Below, one piece after another: positions 35,276-47,100 of a DNA stretch of 64,000 nt. A model generated the notes under the pieces. The model had not been told where the DNA came from. It did not search any database and saw only the letters and a list, made by a program, of their open reading frames with translations. This DNA comes from Haliotis asinina (lineage: Eukaryota; Mollusca; Gastropoda; Lepetellida; Haliotidae). A program made the position numbers and the translations under genes. The first letter of the stretch is position 1; the number at the start of each line of letters is the position of its first letter. Where the stretch lies: the NCBI RefSeq assembly GCF_037392515.1, contig NC_090288.1, positions 7,247,501 through 7,311,500 of the forward strand, given 5' to 3'.

Positions 35276-35601
35276 GTGACTTTCATAAAACTCGTGCTAA
35301 ATTATTTATTGCCCTCGCTCTCGCAATACAAAATTGAACACTCGTTTCGTGTTACATCATATGACACTCTTGCTTGTGTACTAATCTCTATATTTTACCC
35401 AAAGTATATCACCCGTCGTGTCCTTATTTGGATGATTACCTTGAACATCAAAGTTATAGTCCGTGACTGACCAGAACAAAAGATTCAAAGTCAAAACATA
35501 CACAAAATGTATAATTAGGGATGTTGTATGATCACCATTCATAACCTTCTCTTATGCACATCAGATAGAAACATCACACATGTGTCCCTTCTCACCTTGT
35601 G

Positions 35602-35766
35602 GGGGCAGTGTGGTAGCCAAGTGGTTAAAACGCCCGCTCGTCACGCCGAAAAGCCGAGTTCGATTCCCCTCATGGGTACAAAGTGTGCCGCCCATTTCTG
35701 GTGTCCCTCTTCGGCATATTGCTGGAATATTGCTAAAACGGCGTAAAACCATACTCACTCTCACTT
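35602..35766 (+). mobile_element. SINE-A copy, full length
   Basis: GTGTGGTAGCCAAGTGGTTA, GAGTTCGATTCCCCTCATGG, CCCATTTCTGGTGTCCCTCT, ATTGCTGGAATATTGCTA and a CACTCTCACT tail. One of the best-preserved copies. Confidence 0.9.
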
Positions 35767-37335
35767 TGAAATCAAGCCCACCTGTGGTAAACGTGTTTTT
35801 TTCTCACGTGAAATGTCATATTCCTATATAACCCACTGGAAACAATTGTTTACATTCATATTTTTGTTTGTTTGTTATGAAAATGTTATCGCCAACGACG
35901 GCTCTGTGCGAGATGTGGCTTTTGGGGCGAATTGCCTCCCTATATACATCACTCGAGAGAACGAAGACATGTACATGCTGTCTGAGCGAGAGTGAAACAG
36001 CGACGATCGTGGTGGTGGGGCTACCAGAAATGAGGTCTTAAACACATTGACTGATTCATTTCGCAAAGTACATTTACAAAACCATGTATTTGCTACAATC
36101 GGTTTAAAATCGGGTTCCACGATATCTCTGTATATCAGATTTAATTGATACTTGCGTTGGGAAATCCTTGACATAAGATGCCCAACTAGCGCTTACAAGA
36201 AATATTGGAGTGTCATTACTTTTTAGCCAGTAGTTGCACGTGACAGCATTATAACGACCCCCATGTCAGCATGTTGAGACCTTACGGGAGCATTCGGCAT
36301 TCATATATATTTTACCTTACATCCATGTCAGAATGAGACCAGAATGCTTAGACTGAAGGTACTGATAAAATACTTCACCTCGCCTCTTGCTGTCTATGGT
36401 GTTGCAATGACGTGAATCAAACAAGTCCTCGAACCTCATCACTGGCCGCTGAATTGAAATTCTAACCAGGATTCGTCAAAGGGTACATTTTTATTGGGTC
36501 TAATATAAGATCTTCTGTGTTGCTTTTGCAAAATATAGTAGTCTTTATTATTTTGAAAATATTCCTGTTAGTTGAAAAACAGAATTAACGTTTTTGTTCG
36601 ACAGAATCTGAATCCCAAATCATGCCCGTCCAGTTATATCTTTTAATTAATATGCAATATTTTAAGTTGCCAGGTGGCCATCAGGGCCCGCTGGCGATCG
36701 CTTGCTTTAAAATCTACAGACCCTGAATGAAATCTGCGGGCCCATTTTGTTAAACTCAAACCAATAAAAACGAATTAAATAACACTTTACACAATTTCAC
36801 ACTGTACCTACAAAATTAGTCCAGCATATAACTAGACGACTTCGCACTATACCAAGGAATACGAGTTTATTCATATGAACTACTACAAAATCAGCTTGTG
36901 AAGATTATGGCGCTGAAAAAAGTTTGCATTTTAGTAAAGACGGCTGTTGCCACTGATGAATAATGAATGTTCTCGGACGTTAAAAATGTGGGAAAGATTC
37001 TGGTTGAAGCAAATGGCAAATATTTCACCGAAGGCCATAATGGCATGCAGACATTTGAAACTACCGGCCCGATACAATAACATTGCAACCGGCGTTGGGC
37101 CTCCGGGCCGGCGATTGATGTTTTGCTGGGCTGGTCATAAACCTCAAAACTAATAATATTTTGTTGGAGTGATGATATACTGAAAAGGCATGATTAATGA
37201 GATGAAGACATAACCCAGAGGGCACAACATCCATAAGTATTGTAAGACGTTTCAAATACTTGTATTTGACAGGTGCTTGTTTAGAGTTACTCCCCCTAAT
37301 CTGAACGTGGCATCTGATTGGCTGCTTCTCAAAGC

Positions 37336-37348
37336 GTTATTTAGCAAC
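37336..37348. promoter_or_regulatory. X-box-like motif upstream of PTPDC1
   Basis: GTTATTTAGCAAC fits RYYNYY-N-RRNRAC with a 1-nt spacer and a perfect AGCAAC half-site. It lies 800 bp before the inferred start codon, next to ATGGACGACG, which may mark the first exon. Significance depends on mapping the TSS. Confidence 0.4.
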
Positions 37349-38124
37349 AACATGGACGACGAAAGAACAGGTGTTTGAATGTGACAAGTGCTCGATGCAG
37401 TACAAGTACGCATGTCCCATGATGAAAGCAGTTGTCAAGAGTTAACAGAATAAAATAACATATATGTAGCTGAATATGTTTAAGTTCGTTCCAAGGACGC
37501 TTAGAATATTTCCCCAAAGACTCCAGTGTTTATGGCATTTTCAAATATTTTCAATTTTGTTTCGCAGTGAGTGATTCGCCAGATTAGTTTTGAATAGGGG
37601 AAATACAGTTTTCTAGTTTCAGGAAAAGTTACACAGTTTATTTATCTGTCATATCTTGGTTACTTATGTATTTGTAGCTATTATCTAATGAAAATATTCT
37701 TTCAGCGAAAGCATTACCTAGTGAAATTTACCCCGGATGAACAAGACAGTAATATGATAAAATAACAGCTGCAGCTTGAAAGATTCCAAGAATTACGTTC
37801 ACTTTGAACTTGCCTAGCAAAATTTTAAAAAATTCATCTTGTACTCTTAAGGAAGAAAACCCTCAAACTTAGAAAACAAAATCCAAATATGAATCAGTTC
37901 TTTCTTTGGGGAATGCATTGCAGATCATAGCAATGGATACGCAGTGAAGTGGTACATCCAAATTGATATATTTTTGTTGGTGACTAATGCACACATGACA
38001 GTAAAATATTATGCTGTCATTATTGTTATCATTGTTATGCTTGCACAAAAAACAGCACTTCACCAGTCACAATGGTCTCAGATGCAAACAATTGATTGCT
38101 GTACATCCTTGACACATGCTACAG

Positions 38125-38151
38125 GCCGTGGGGTGAGCAACACTGGGGACG
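38125..38151 (+). other. PTPDC1 5' UTR part of first coding exon
   Basis: An acceptor-like ATGCTACAG precedes 38125. The frame used by the coding start meets TGA in this short leader, which places translation at the ATG at 38152. A non-coding exon farther upstream is likely but its donor is not resolved. Confidence 0.5.
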
Positions 38152-41100
38152 ATGGAGCCAGATCCAGATGAACAGATCCACCCAGGCCTGGAGTCCCTGG
38201 ACTGGGGCAATGATTCTAAAGGTGATGTGTCCACCATATCATGTGTTGTCACTTGTTATCACTTGTTAATCAGACTGAAAAGAAAGTTTGTGCTAAATTT
38301 GACTAAATAAATAATGAGAAGTTGGTTGTAAGTGTTTTTTAAGGTTTAGAAAGAAATTTGTTCCAATTTATATAAAACATTTTTTTACATAAATACTATG
38401 AAAATGATAATGTTATCTTATGACCAAAAGTTTCTAGTGCCTAACAGCCAGCTAGGGTTGTAGAGCCCTCTGACCCGGATAATAATTGTAGCACTTTGAG
38501 GACACACCTTTTGGGGAACCATTCAAAATTAATGGCTAGGGGGAGTGATGATGATTTTAAAGGTTGGTCACCCATTTTGTTCTGGGAAGATAGTGTGTGC
38601 AAGTTTGTGTATGTGTGTGTTATCAGAGGCGTGGTCAGAATTGCAAGCGCCCAATCCTGAGAGCCTGTGCCCAGACGAGCACTCGCAGGCACCCGCGAAA
38701 CATTCCAACAGCTGCCTTGCCTAGCAAACAAAGATGGCGGCTGTGTTTAATGGGAAAAAAACATGCAAGTCATCATCATTAGTTAGCATCCACCTGACGA
38801 AGGGGCAAGGAATGTAAACGTTGTGTAAACAATAAAGATGAAGTTGACATCCGTAACATTTTGTGTTACACATGTGTAAAGTTATTTGTCACCACTTGAC
38901 CCTTGCTGTAACCCCCAACTAGAGGACAAAAAGGCTATTCAGCTTTTCTCGGAATAACACAAGTTGGTCACAAATGGTTGAATGTAACCAAGCGCTTGCA
39001 TCCGTTCAGGACTCATGGAAGTCCTCGCAGGAGTCAATCTCGTGGTGCTCGCGGTTCTGAACACACCTAAGGTTTATGACTTGAAATACTTCCTTAGTGT
39101 CCATCTCCTTGAACTTTGTTATGAAGCCTTTACAATATCCTAATGATTGTGTATACCCATGCGAATGTTACTATTATTCTGGAATTAAGACAGAAAAGGT
39201 TCGGTGCCTTGATTGATCTTGTGTCATACTGATCTAAGTAAAATGCATCTTGTTTTGATCAGTTTGTTTTATCTGTTGTTACCATGGCTACAGGTACAAC
39301 ACCCTCTGCCAGATACAACAAGCTGTTTGAGCAGGCCAGGAAGATGGTGTCGGGTGAGAAACAATGTGTCATGTTCTGTGGAGGCAAGAAGTGCAAGTAC
39401 TGCACTTACAACCAGTGGACCAAGGAGCAGATGGACATCGATGGAATCTACTCAAACTGGCAAGTACTGTTTACTGGGTAGGACAGTGAATGTTTCGGAA
39501 ATGAGGGGGGTCAAGGATGATCAAAGATTCAGCAGTTTACATGCTAGAAATTTGTGATTGTGGTTTGAATCCAGGCTTGCACCGATTATGTTTTTACCAT
39601 GTTTACTTTGGTTGATTCTGAATCCTTGAGCCCTGACATGGGCTGAACTTAAAATATCCATCACTGGATTGTCTTGCCCCGACTTATTCTTCAGACAACC
39701 ATCATGTGAGTGGAGTAAGGGAGTGAGTTGTTTTTTGTGCCACTTTAAGCGCTATTCTAGCAATATCATGGCAGGGGAGACACCAGAAATGGGCATCACA
39801 CATTGTGTGTGGAGCAAATGCTATAACCACAAGGCAACCCCACCACACCTCATATGAGTGGATTCTTTTTCATATATTCCTCCTTTGGGTACATATAAGC
39901 ATTTAAATGTCCAACTTTAAATCCCTATGACAGTTGTAACAATATTTGAATAAATATTTACAAAAACAAAAATCCACAACTTTATCTTATGAGATCACCA
40001 ATACTGGGTCCCAATGACCCCTAGCGGCTAGAGCAGGTAACTCTAACCTATAACCTCACACCTCACTTTCACTGCTATCATTCATGCGACAAGACATGTC
40101 CTGCAACAGTTGTCTTGTGTTAAATTCCTGCGACTATGAGTGCTACAGAAATGGATACTGTATGTATTGCTATCTTTTATTTCCCGCCTTGGTTATTTAG
40201 AGATTGTTTCTGAAAGTTTTCATTCATGAGTTGTAACTTTACTCTAGTCTCCATTGGCACGCTATGTGCTTGTCAAGATGGTGGACAGGAGTGCTCACTT
40301 TATCATGTTCTGTCAAGGAGTTTCAGTGTTAGTGTTGTTGTAGTGTTCTGCTTGTATAGACAGGTTGTCTGGGGCGATCTTGTAGTTTCTTCATCACTAG
40401 ACATATTACTCAAGTTTGGCTTCAGTTGGCTCATGTAGGCATTATCTCTTTTCACAGGTAGTGTTAGCAAATATGTTCAGCACTGCTTCTGGTATCGCCT
40501 TTAAGTGTGTTTTTTATGTTATTTTGCAAATGGTTTAGGTGGGCTTTTTTCTTTTTGTTGCAAATTAAGAACTGCGTTACATGCCTGTCTTGCCTCAGGT
40601 GTCTTGTTGAGGCTGCTCATGAAGAACTTAACTGTCTGGCTTGTGCTTCCTTTACAGCTAAGACACTGAAAGCAAGGCAGGCGGATACTTTGTTCTACAC
40701 TAATTTTATTTCATTCTCTTCCCACAGAGGTTACTTGTCATATCTTTCCACGAACCTCTGTTCTAATACGGCCATATTTCACGGTTCTCATAAAATCCCC
40801 TAGCGGCAAAAAATGGCAGCAGATTTATCTCCCTTTTTTCTGTCCAATCAGAACACGTGTTACATCGACAAATGCAAGCAATGTGGAGAAACAAATATGA
40901 CATGACTGAGTTCTGTCAAGAAGAAACATTTGAGTATTGCGCTCAGGAAGATGTTCTAGTTTTCACAATGCATCCGGAAATTACCGAGATCTTGCGAACG
41001 ATCACTTTTGAAACAAGGTCGCTGATTGCACTACTAAATCTGATTGCCTCCAATCATGAATCTTCAATACTCGCACTGCGAAAGGGTCGTATTAGAACAG

Positions 41101-44100
41101 AGGTTACGTAGGAAGATGTGACAAGTAACCACTGTGGGAAGAGAATGATCAATTTGGGCAGGGGTTGATATTTGGGCACAGGACCCGCCGTCCAAACATT
41201 CCCATAAAAAGAAGGTGCCTTCTGGTGCATTGTTTTCTGCCCAATGTCTGCAGCGCCAAGGGTGTTCACCAAGCTGATGTTGATTCCAGCTCAGATAGTA
41301 GGGCAATTTCTTCTGGGATAATCTGTTGAAGTTTTCCCCTTAATACCACTTCCGATGTTTGCGGGAGGAGGTCTGGGAGACTTGTGCAGGTTTCACATTA
41401 GCATGGTTTCGCTTTATGTGTCCGACCCCTGTCCCTGGATCACACTTCCGCCCGATTGGCTGTGGTGGCCATGTGACCAGGTAAGTGAGATTTCTTACGT
41501 TGTTTATAGTCGGGAATTTCCGTGTTAGTGGGTTGTTTTGTTGAGACAGAATGCCGCTCCCGGACTCAGTCTTCGGGAGTCTGGTTTATACTTATATGTA
41601 CCCCAAGGATGAATATATGAAGAAGAATCGAACAAACCTGTATAGCTTGCAGATTCTTTGAGTATAGTCCTCCTTGGGGTAAGGCCACCCACCTCCGCAC
41701 ATTGTCTGATTTCGTTCAGCATGGAAAGTGAGGTGCGAGGTTATAGGTTAGAGTTACCTGCTCTTGACGCTAGGGGTCCGTTGGGCCCAGTAGGTCTCAT
41801 AAGACAAAGTCATGGATTTTTGTTTTAGTAAATATTTATTCAAATATTGTTATAACTGTCGTAGGGATTTAAAGTTGGACATTTAAACGCTTATATGTAC
41901 CCAAAGGAGGACTATACTCAAAGAATCTGCAACCTCTACAGGTTTGTTTGAATATCACTAAGCACAGCATACACAACACTTACAGGTGATCAGTCACATT
42001 CAGATCCCATGTGAACTCCAACCTGTCAGAACTTGAGGAGTATTAACCATTCTCTAGTTTCCACTCTGAAATATCACATCTGAAGGGAATACCTATTACT
42101 GATGGTGGATGTTTGTTCCAGGGTGACAGACAAGATACTAGCCATGGCCAGGCCCACCAACATGGCGATAAAGGAGAAGAAACTACTGGATGCATTTGAA
42201 AAGTAAGAACAGAGTGACACTGAGTTCCTCCATGATCCATGTTTCCAACGATTTTCTCCGACCAATCAAGCCAACCCTTGTTTCAGACAGGGAAAACAAC
42301 AAGAACTCCATATTTTTTATGCTGTTGTTTTCAGCTTGAGTAGTATAACATTGTACCAAGCAACTAAACACCTGCTATCTCATAGCAGAAGGAAATCCAG
42401 GCATTGATATAGATAATGAAATGACTCCAATGTCTGCTGGTGATGCATCACAAGTCAGTCTGTGCTGACATGGACTTCCATAAACATTCTTTCAAAGTTA
42501 ATGTTCATCCAATTTTGAATGTGGTTCATATGATACCGAAGCAGCTTCTTATTTTTGATTTCTTCAGTGTGGACATGTAAGTCTTGTGATCTGAGTGATT
42601 CTTGTTACATATTCCCTGTCACAACGATGCTGTCATCAACAAAGTTATGGTCAAATTTAGAAATAATATTGCAGCGGACCTGAAAGCAGAATTCTAAGAT
42701 GAAGCCCATGTTTTTCCTGTTTTACAGTGCAGGTATCAAGACAGTGATCAACCTGCAGGTGCCTGGGGAACATGCATCTTGTGGGGAAGGGCTGGACAAG
42801 AGTGGCTTCTCCTACGATCCTCAGCAACTCATGGAGAAAGGAAGTAAGTTACTTGTACAGCCCCTGGGCCAGCATTCCAGTGATCAACAACATGAACATT
42901 GATCGGCGCAACAGGGAACCGATGATGTGTCCACCAAAGTCAGCAAGCCTTACCACCCGATCCCGTTAATTGCATGCGTGGGTTACTGAAGGCCAGTATT
43001 CTGTCCGGCACCTTCACAGACCTTGTAAGAAGCAACAGATGAATAAAGCAGTATCCAGGTTTAGGCAGTGTTTTCCAAGGAGTGTTTTCCTTCTGAGCAT
43101 AATACTCTGTGAAGATGAGGGTTAAAGCTGGTCTTTAAAAACTGATGATTGTCTTAAGAGGTGACAAACAGAATTGGTTTGGCAAACTCAGTGACTTGGT
43201 CGATGATGTGATCATATTTTGTGTATATAAGTTAATGCTGTAGATATCGAGCACAGCATTGCCTGCAATTGACAGCGTGCATATTGCCAAGTACAACCTT
43301 TGACAATAAACTGACATGCCAGCATCCGTGCAATGAGCTTTTGTAATTCTAATGGTACAAAAATGAATAGAATTTTTGTTATATTGATGAATATTTTTTG
43401 TTTTTCAGTTTTCTTCTACAATTTTGGATGGTGAGTACTTTCTGAAATTCTGCAATTTTTCATGTACCTTTGCCTTACACTTTTAATGAACGCGGATAAA
43501 AAACACTCTGCCTCCCATGCTCAACACATTAAATGGGTAGGATGTTTTCTGATAACTGTTATAGACACACTGGTTGAAAAGCTTTTGGGTTTCAACAGTT
43601 GACAGTGGTAAATCACTTCAGGATTTCATTTGAGATCTACGAAATGACTGGTTTATTGTTACTAAAAAGGCGACTAACAATTTCGGGTGGTCAGACTTGT
43701 TGACTGGGTTGACACGTGGGAGCACTTCACCTATACTGGAACCATTGTTTTAGCTATTTCTGGTTATTTTATGTAGGAGTCTAACCCAAGCCCTACCCTA
43801 AAGCTCCCTTCAAGTCATGCACAGAAAATACGTTTAGTGGCACCAGTATAAATAAATCTATCCGACACGTGTCATGGTATCCAAATTACGTAGATCAGAG
43901 TTCATGATGTTGATCACTAGACTGTCTGGTCCAGATAGGATTATTTACAGACCACTGCCCTATAGCTGAAATGTTGCTAATGTTAAACAAACTACAAACA
44001 AATGTTTATTTCAGGACTGACCACGGAGTTGCTCCAATGAGCAAACTCCTGGACGCTGCTAAAGTGATGCAGTTTGCTCTGTCTGAGGGCAAGATTGCTG

Positions 44101-47100
44101 TCCACTGCCATGCTGGCCATGGTAAGTCATTTCATGTATTTGAGACCTGAGTCAGTGTCTGAAAGATAGGCACAAACATGAAAATTATTGTGAAACGATG
44201 TTGAGAAAGTAGAGCGTGTCTGAAAAGATTTATATTTCAATCACAGATAAGAGTTAGATAGACTTGAATATCCAGGAATGACCTTAAGATCAACTATTAC
44301 CATGATTTTGTTTGTGTAGGTACAACAAACCTGATGATTTGTTGTTACTATGGTTACCAACTATTTGTTAGTGCTGGGTAGAACACAACTAACAAGTTTG
44401 TTACCATGGTTACCATATGTTTTGTGTGCAGGAAGGACAGGAATGATGATTGCGTGTTACCTGGTGTTCAACAACAGAGAGCTGTCAAGCGATGCTGTCC
44501 TGTATGTTAGATCGAGGAGGTACTGTAGTCATTGTGGACAGGCTAGATCTGCTGTACAGCTTACTTGAAGACAGCCATCATTACAGCCTGCTCAGTAGTG
44601 CGCTGGAGTGTGTTCATGGGATCAGCCATTTGCCTGATCCCCTTTACTTATGGGCTGTTATGATATATTTGTAATATATTGAGTGTGGACTAAATGTTTC
44701 CAAAGTAACAAAAACTACAGGAAATTCCCAAACGTAATGCAATAATGATTGTTTTTCTTAATTTGCCTACCACTGGCACTGAGATAAAACTCCAGGTCCT
44801 CAGCATACCCACAAGCTGTGATCTGTCTCACTGTGCTGTATCAAGTCTGTCGATGCCCATTAGTAGTCGTGTTACAAAGAAGTTTGGAACAACTGGTTTG
44901 CAGTGTGGGTCTGAGTGGGGTATGAACTAAATGCTGTAACATGGTAGTTTAGTCTGCCAGTCTAAGCAAACTTAGTCTCAGTGTGTTTCGTTACACTCCA
45001 CCACTGAGTCTAACAAAACCTAGTAGACGGTCCCGTCAGGTAACCTTTGAGCTACTTATAATTGTCCAATCAAACGCAAGACGGTTAAATAGATTGAACC
45101 AATCAAACAACGGCTACTATTTAGGGATTGGAGGGACTTTCAAAATATTCAGGTTACCGACACAGATCTTTCCACAAGCAAAAATCTGTATATAACACAG
45201 TTATTTGACCAGCTGTATATACACTTTGGGGGTTCTGTTGACATGGTTACCATTAGCCAGTATTTCCGCAAGATGACATCCTTGAATATTGCCAAAAACA
45301 CTCTTTTCAGGGACTGTTTACTCACCGTTGTCATGGTTGTAACATGCGCCGTGTGCATCACCCGGAAGCACTAAATAGCATTTGGAATCATTCGGGTACG
45401 AACGTTTTATAAAAAGTTCAAAAGATATGTGCGAATGTCCACTTTCGCCATTTGGTAAGCTGTGTTCTAATTGGTCAATCTCAAAGGTTACCTGACGCGA
45501 CCTCCCATAAGGTTTTGTTAGACTCAGTATGGAGTGTAATGAAAAGATGGAGTACATAGACTGTTTAGTCTGCTAGTGCTATAAGCATGATAAGACCGTA
45601 ATTAAGTTTGATTGTGCAAGTAGCCGCTCATGTCTATCTTAATATATTGGAAGTAGAAAATATCTTGAACATAACATTAAATCCGCACATATACCCTGAT
45701 ATTATTGATATTAATCTTCTTCGATATTATCTGACAGTTGACACTCACAAGTTTGAAACAAATTGTGGAATCATCTATAGGTGTTGTATTAATGTTTAGA
45801 GTTTCACTTTCTTATCTCTCCAACAGACCCAAGGCAATACAGAATCTTTCTCAAGTTCGGACTGTTGCTGAATTTGAAGAGTACCTGAGGCCATTCAGGG
45901 TCATCTTCGCATCTAAGTAAACATTTTATCCATTTTTTTCGGTTGTGTACATGTTGTATATTGTTCATCATAGGAATATTTTCACCTGGTTTGTTTCACA
46001 ACCAGAGTCTGATGTTAAAGCACGAGAATCACCATAAGCTGATCAAGGAATTGTATTCTGAAAGGGGGTTGCAGGGGGTCAAACACCTTAAAGCCCCTAC
46101 CACTCTGGCATCGAAAAAAAGAGAAAGAATCCTCTCCCCGTCTCCCCCCTCCCTTGGAATTGCCCACCATTACCTTGGCAGAGAGATTGCTTTGGTGGAG
46201 CACTGAACATCTTATTTGTTTGGCTTGTTAATTGAGAACCCGTGAAGGTCCCGGGGTAGAATAGGCCTTCAGCAACCCATGCTTGCCATAAAAGGCAACT
46301 CAGCTTGTCGTAAGAGGCGACTAACGGGATCGGGTGGTCAGGCTCGCTGACTTGGTTGACGCATGTCATCGGTTCCCAATTGCGCAGGTCGATGCTCATG
46401 TTGTTGATCACTGGATTGTCTGGTCCAGACTCGATTATTTACAGACCGCCGCCATATAGCTGTAATATTGCTGAGTGCGGCGTAAAACTCAACTCACTCA
46501 TTCTGTTAAGACATGTTGTTGTAAAGATTTGCCTTCCTTAGGAAGAGCAGTAGCCTATGAATGGCAGTTTGAAAGTCTCAATCCTGTTTTGCCCCACAGT
46601 TTATGATGTGTCAACACCATATCTTTATCATCAGTATGTTTCACCAAAATGACCATCCTTCCCACATCAGTGACTGACTGATGTGTTACTCAAAGTAGCA
46701 TTCATAAGCCTCCACCCCCACCCCACCCACTCATGAACAAACAAACAAATTCCAGACTTATGTGTCATGAGATGGCCACCATAATAACATTAGAATCGTC
46801 TACACGTCACAGATCAGTAATCATTGTTTATCTGATCACCTTCCAGAGATCCAGATGCTCATGAGTTCTCACTGCGTCAGTTTCTGAATCGTCAGCAACA
46901 TATACTACATGGTTTTGAAGCCAAGAAACTCAAGTATATTCCCAAAGTAGGTTCAGTTTGTGTACAATAGTAAATGGCAAGTGATGTAAGCATTTTACTA
47001 TCTGTTTGGGTAAACCATGATTATACACAATGAGTGCAGCTTATTCTCATTTGATGACCTCAATGACCTTATTGATTGGCTGCATTCACAAGGCATTGTT

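Larger units (their letters stand above)
35276..38124. other. SPEC3-PTPDC1 intergenic region
   Basis: Contains a SINE-A at 35602-35766 and a GC-richer stretch near 36.66-37.14 kb with GGGCCCGCTGG and GGGCCTCCGGGCCGGCG that looks repeat-derived but unclassified. The PTPDC1 promoter probably lies near 37.3 kb (X-box-like motif). No protein gene seen. Confidence 0.5.
39460..42121 (+). other. PTPDC1 intron 2, GC-AG class
   Basis: The reading frame (TGG for Trp, then GTG ACA GAC) closes only if the intron begins GCAAGT at 39460 and ends CAG at 42121. The nearest GT (39464) leads to a wrong frame. GCAAGT is the standard GC-donor hexamer. The intron hosts a fossil DIRS-like remnant. Confidence 0.8.

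Noticed and set aside
36660-37140. GC-rich stretch with GGGCC motifs as a CpG-island promoter
   Set aside because: It looks repeat-derived and imperfectly self-similar; there is no exon next to it that I could support.
37352-37369. ATGGACGACGAAAGAACAG as an upstream PTPDC1 coding exon
   Set aside because: Joining it to the exon at 38125 does not reach the main frame without a stop; it may be a leader or an upstream ORF.
38720-38870. Possible retroelement 3' end or alternative TSS near CAAAGATGGCGGC and ACAATAAAGATGAAG
   Set aside because: The motifs are suggestive, but no coding part, target duplication or second copy is visible in the window.
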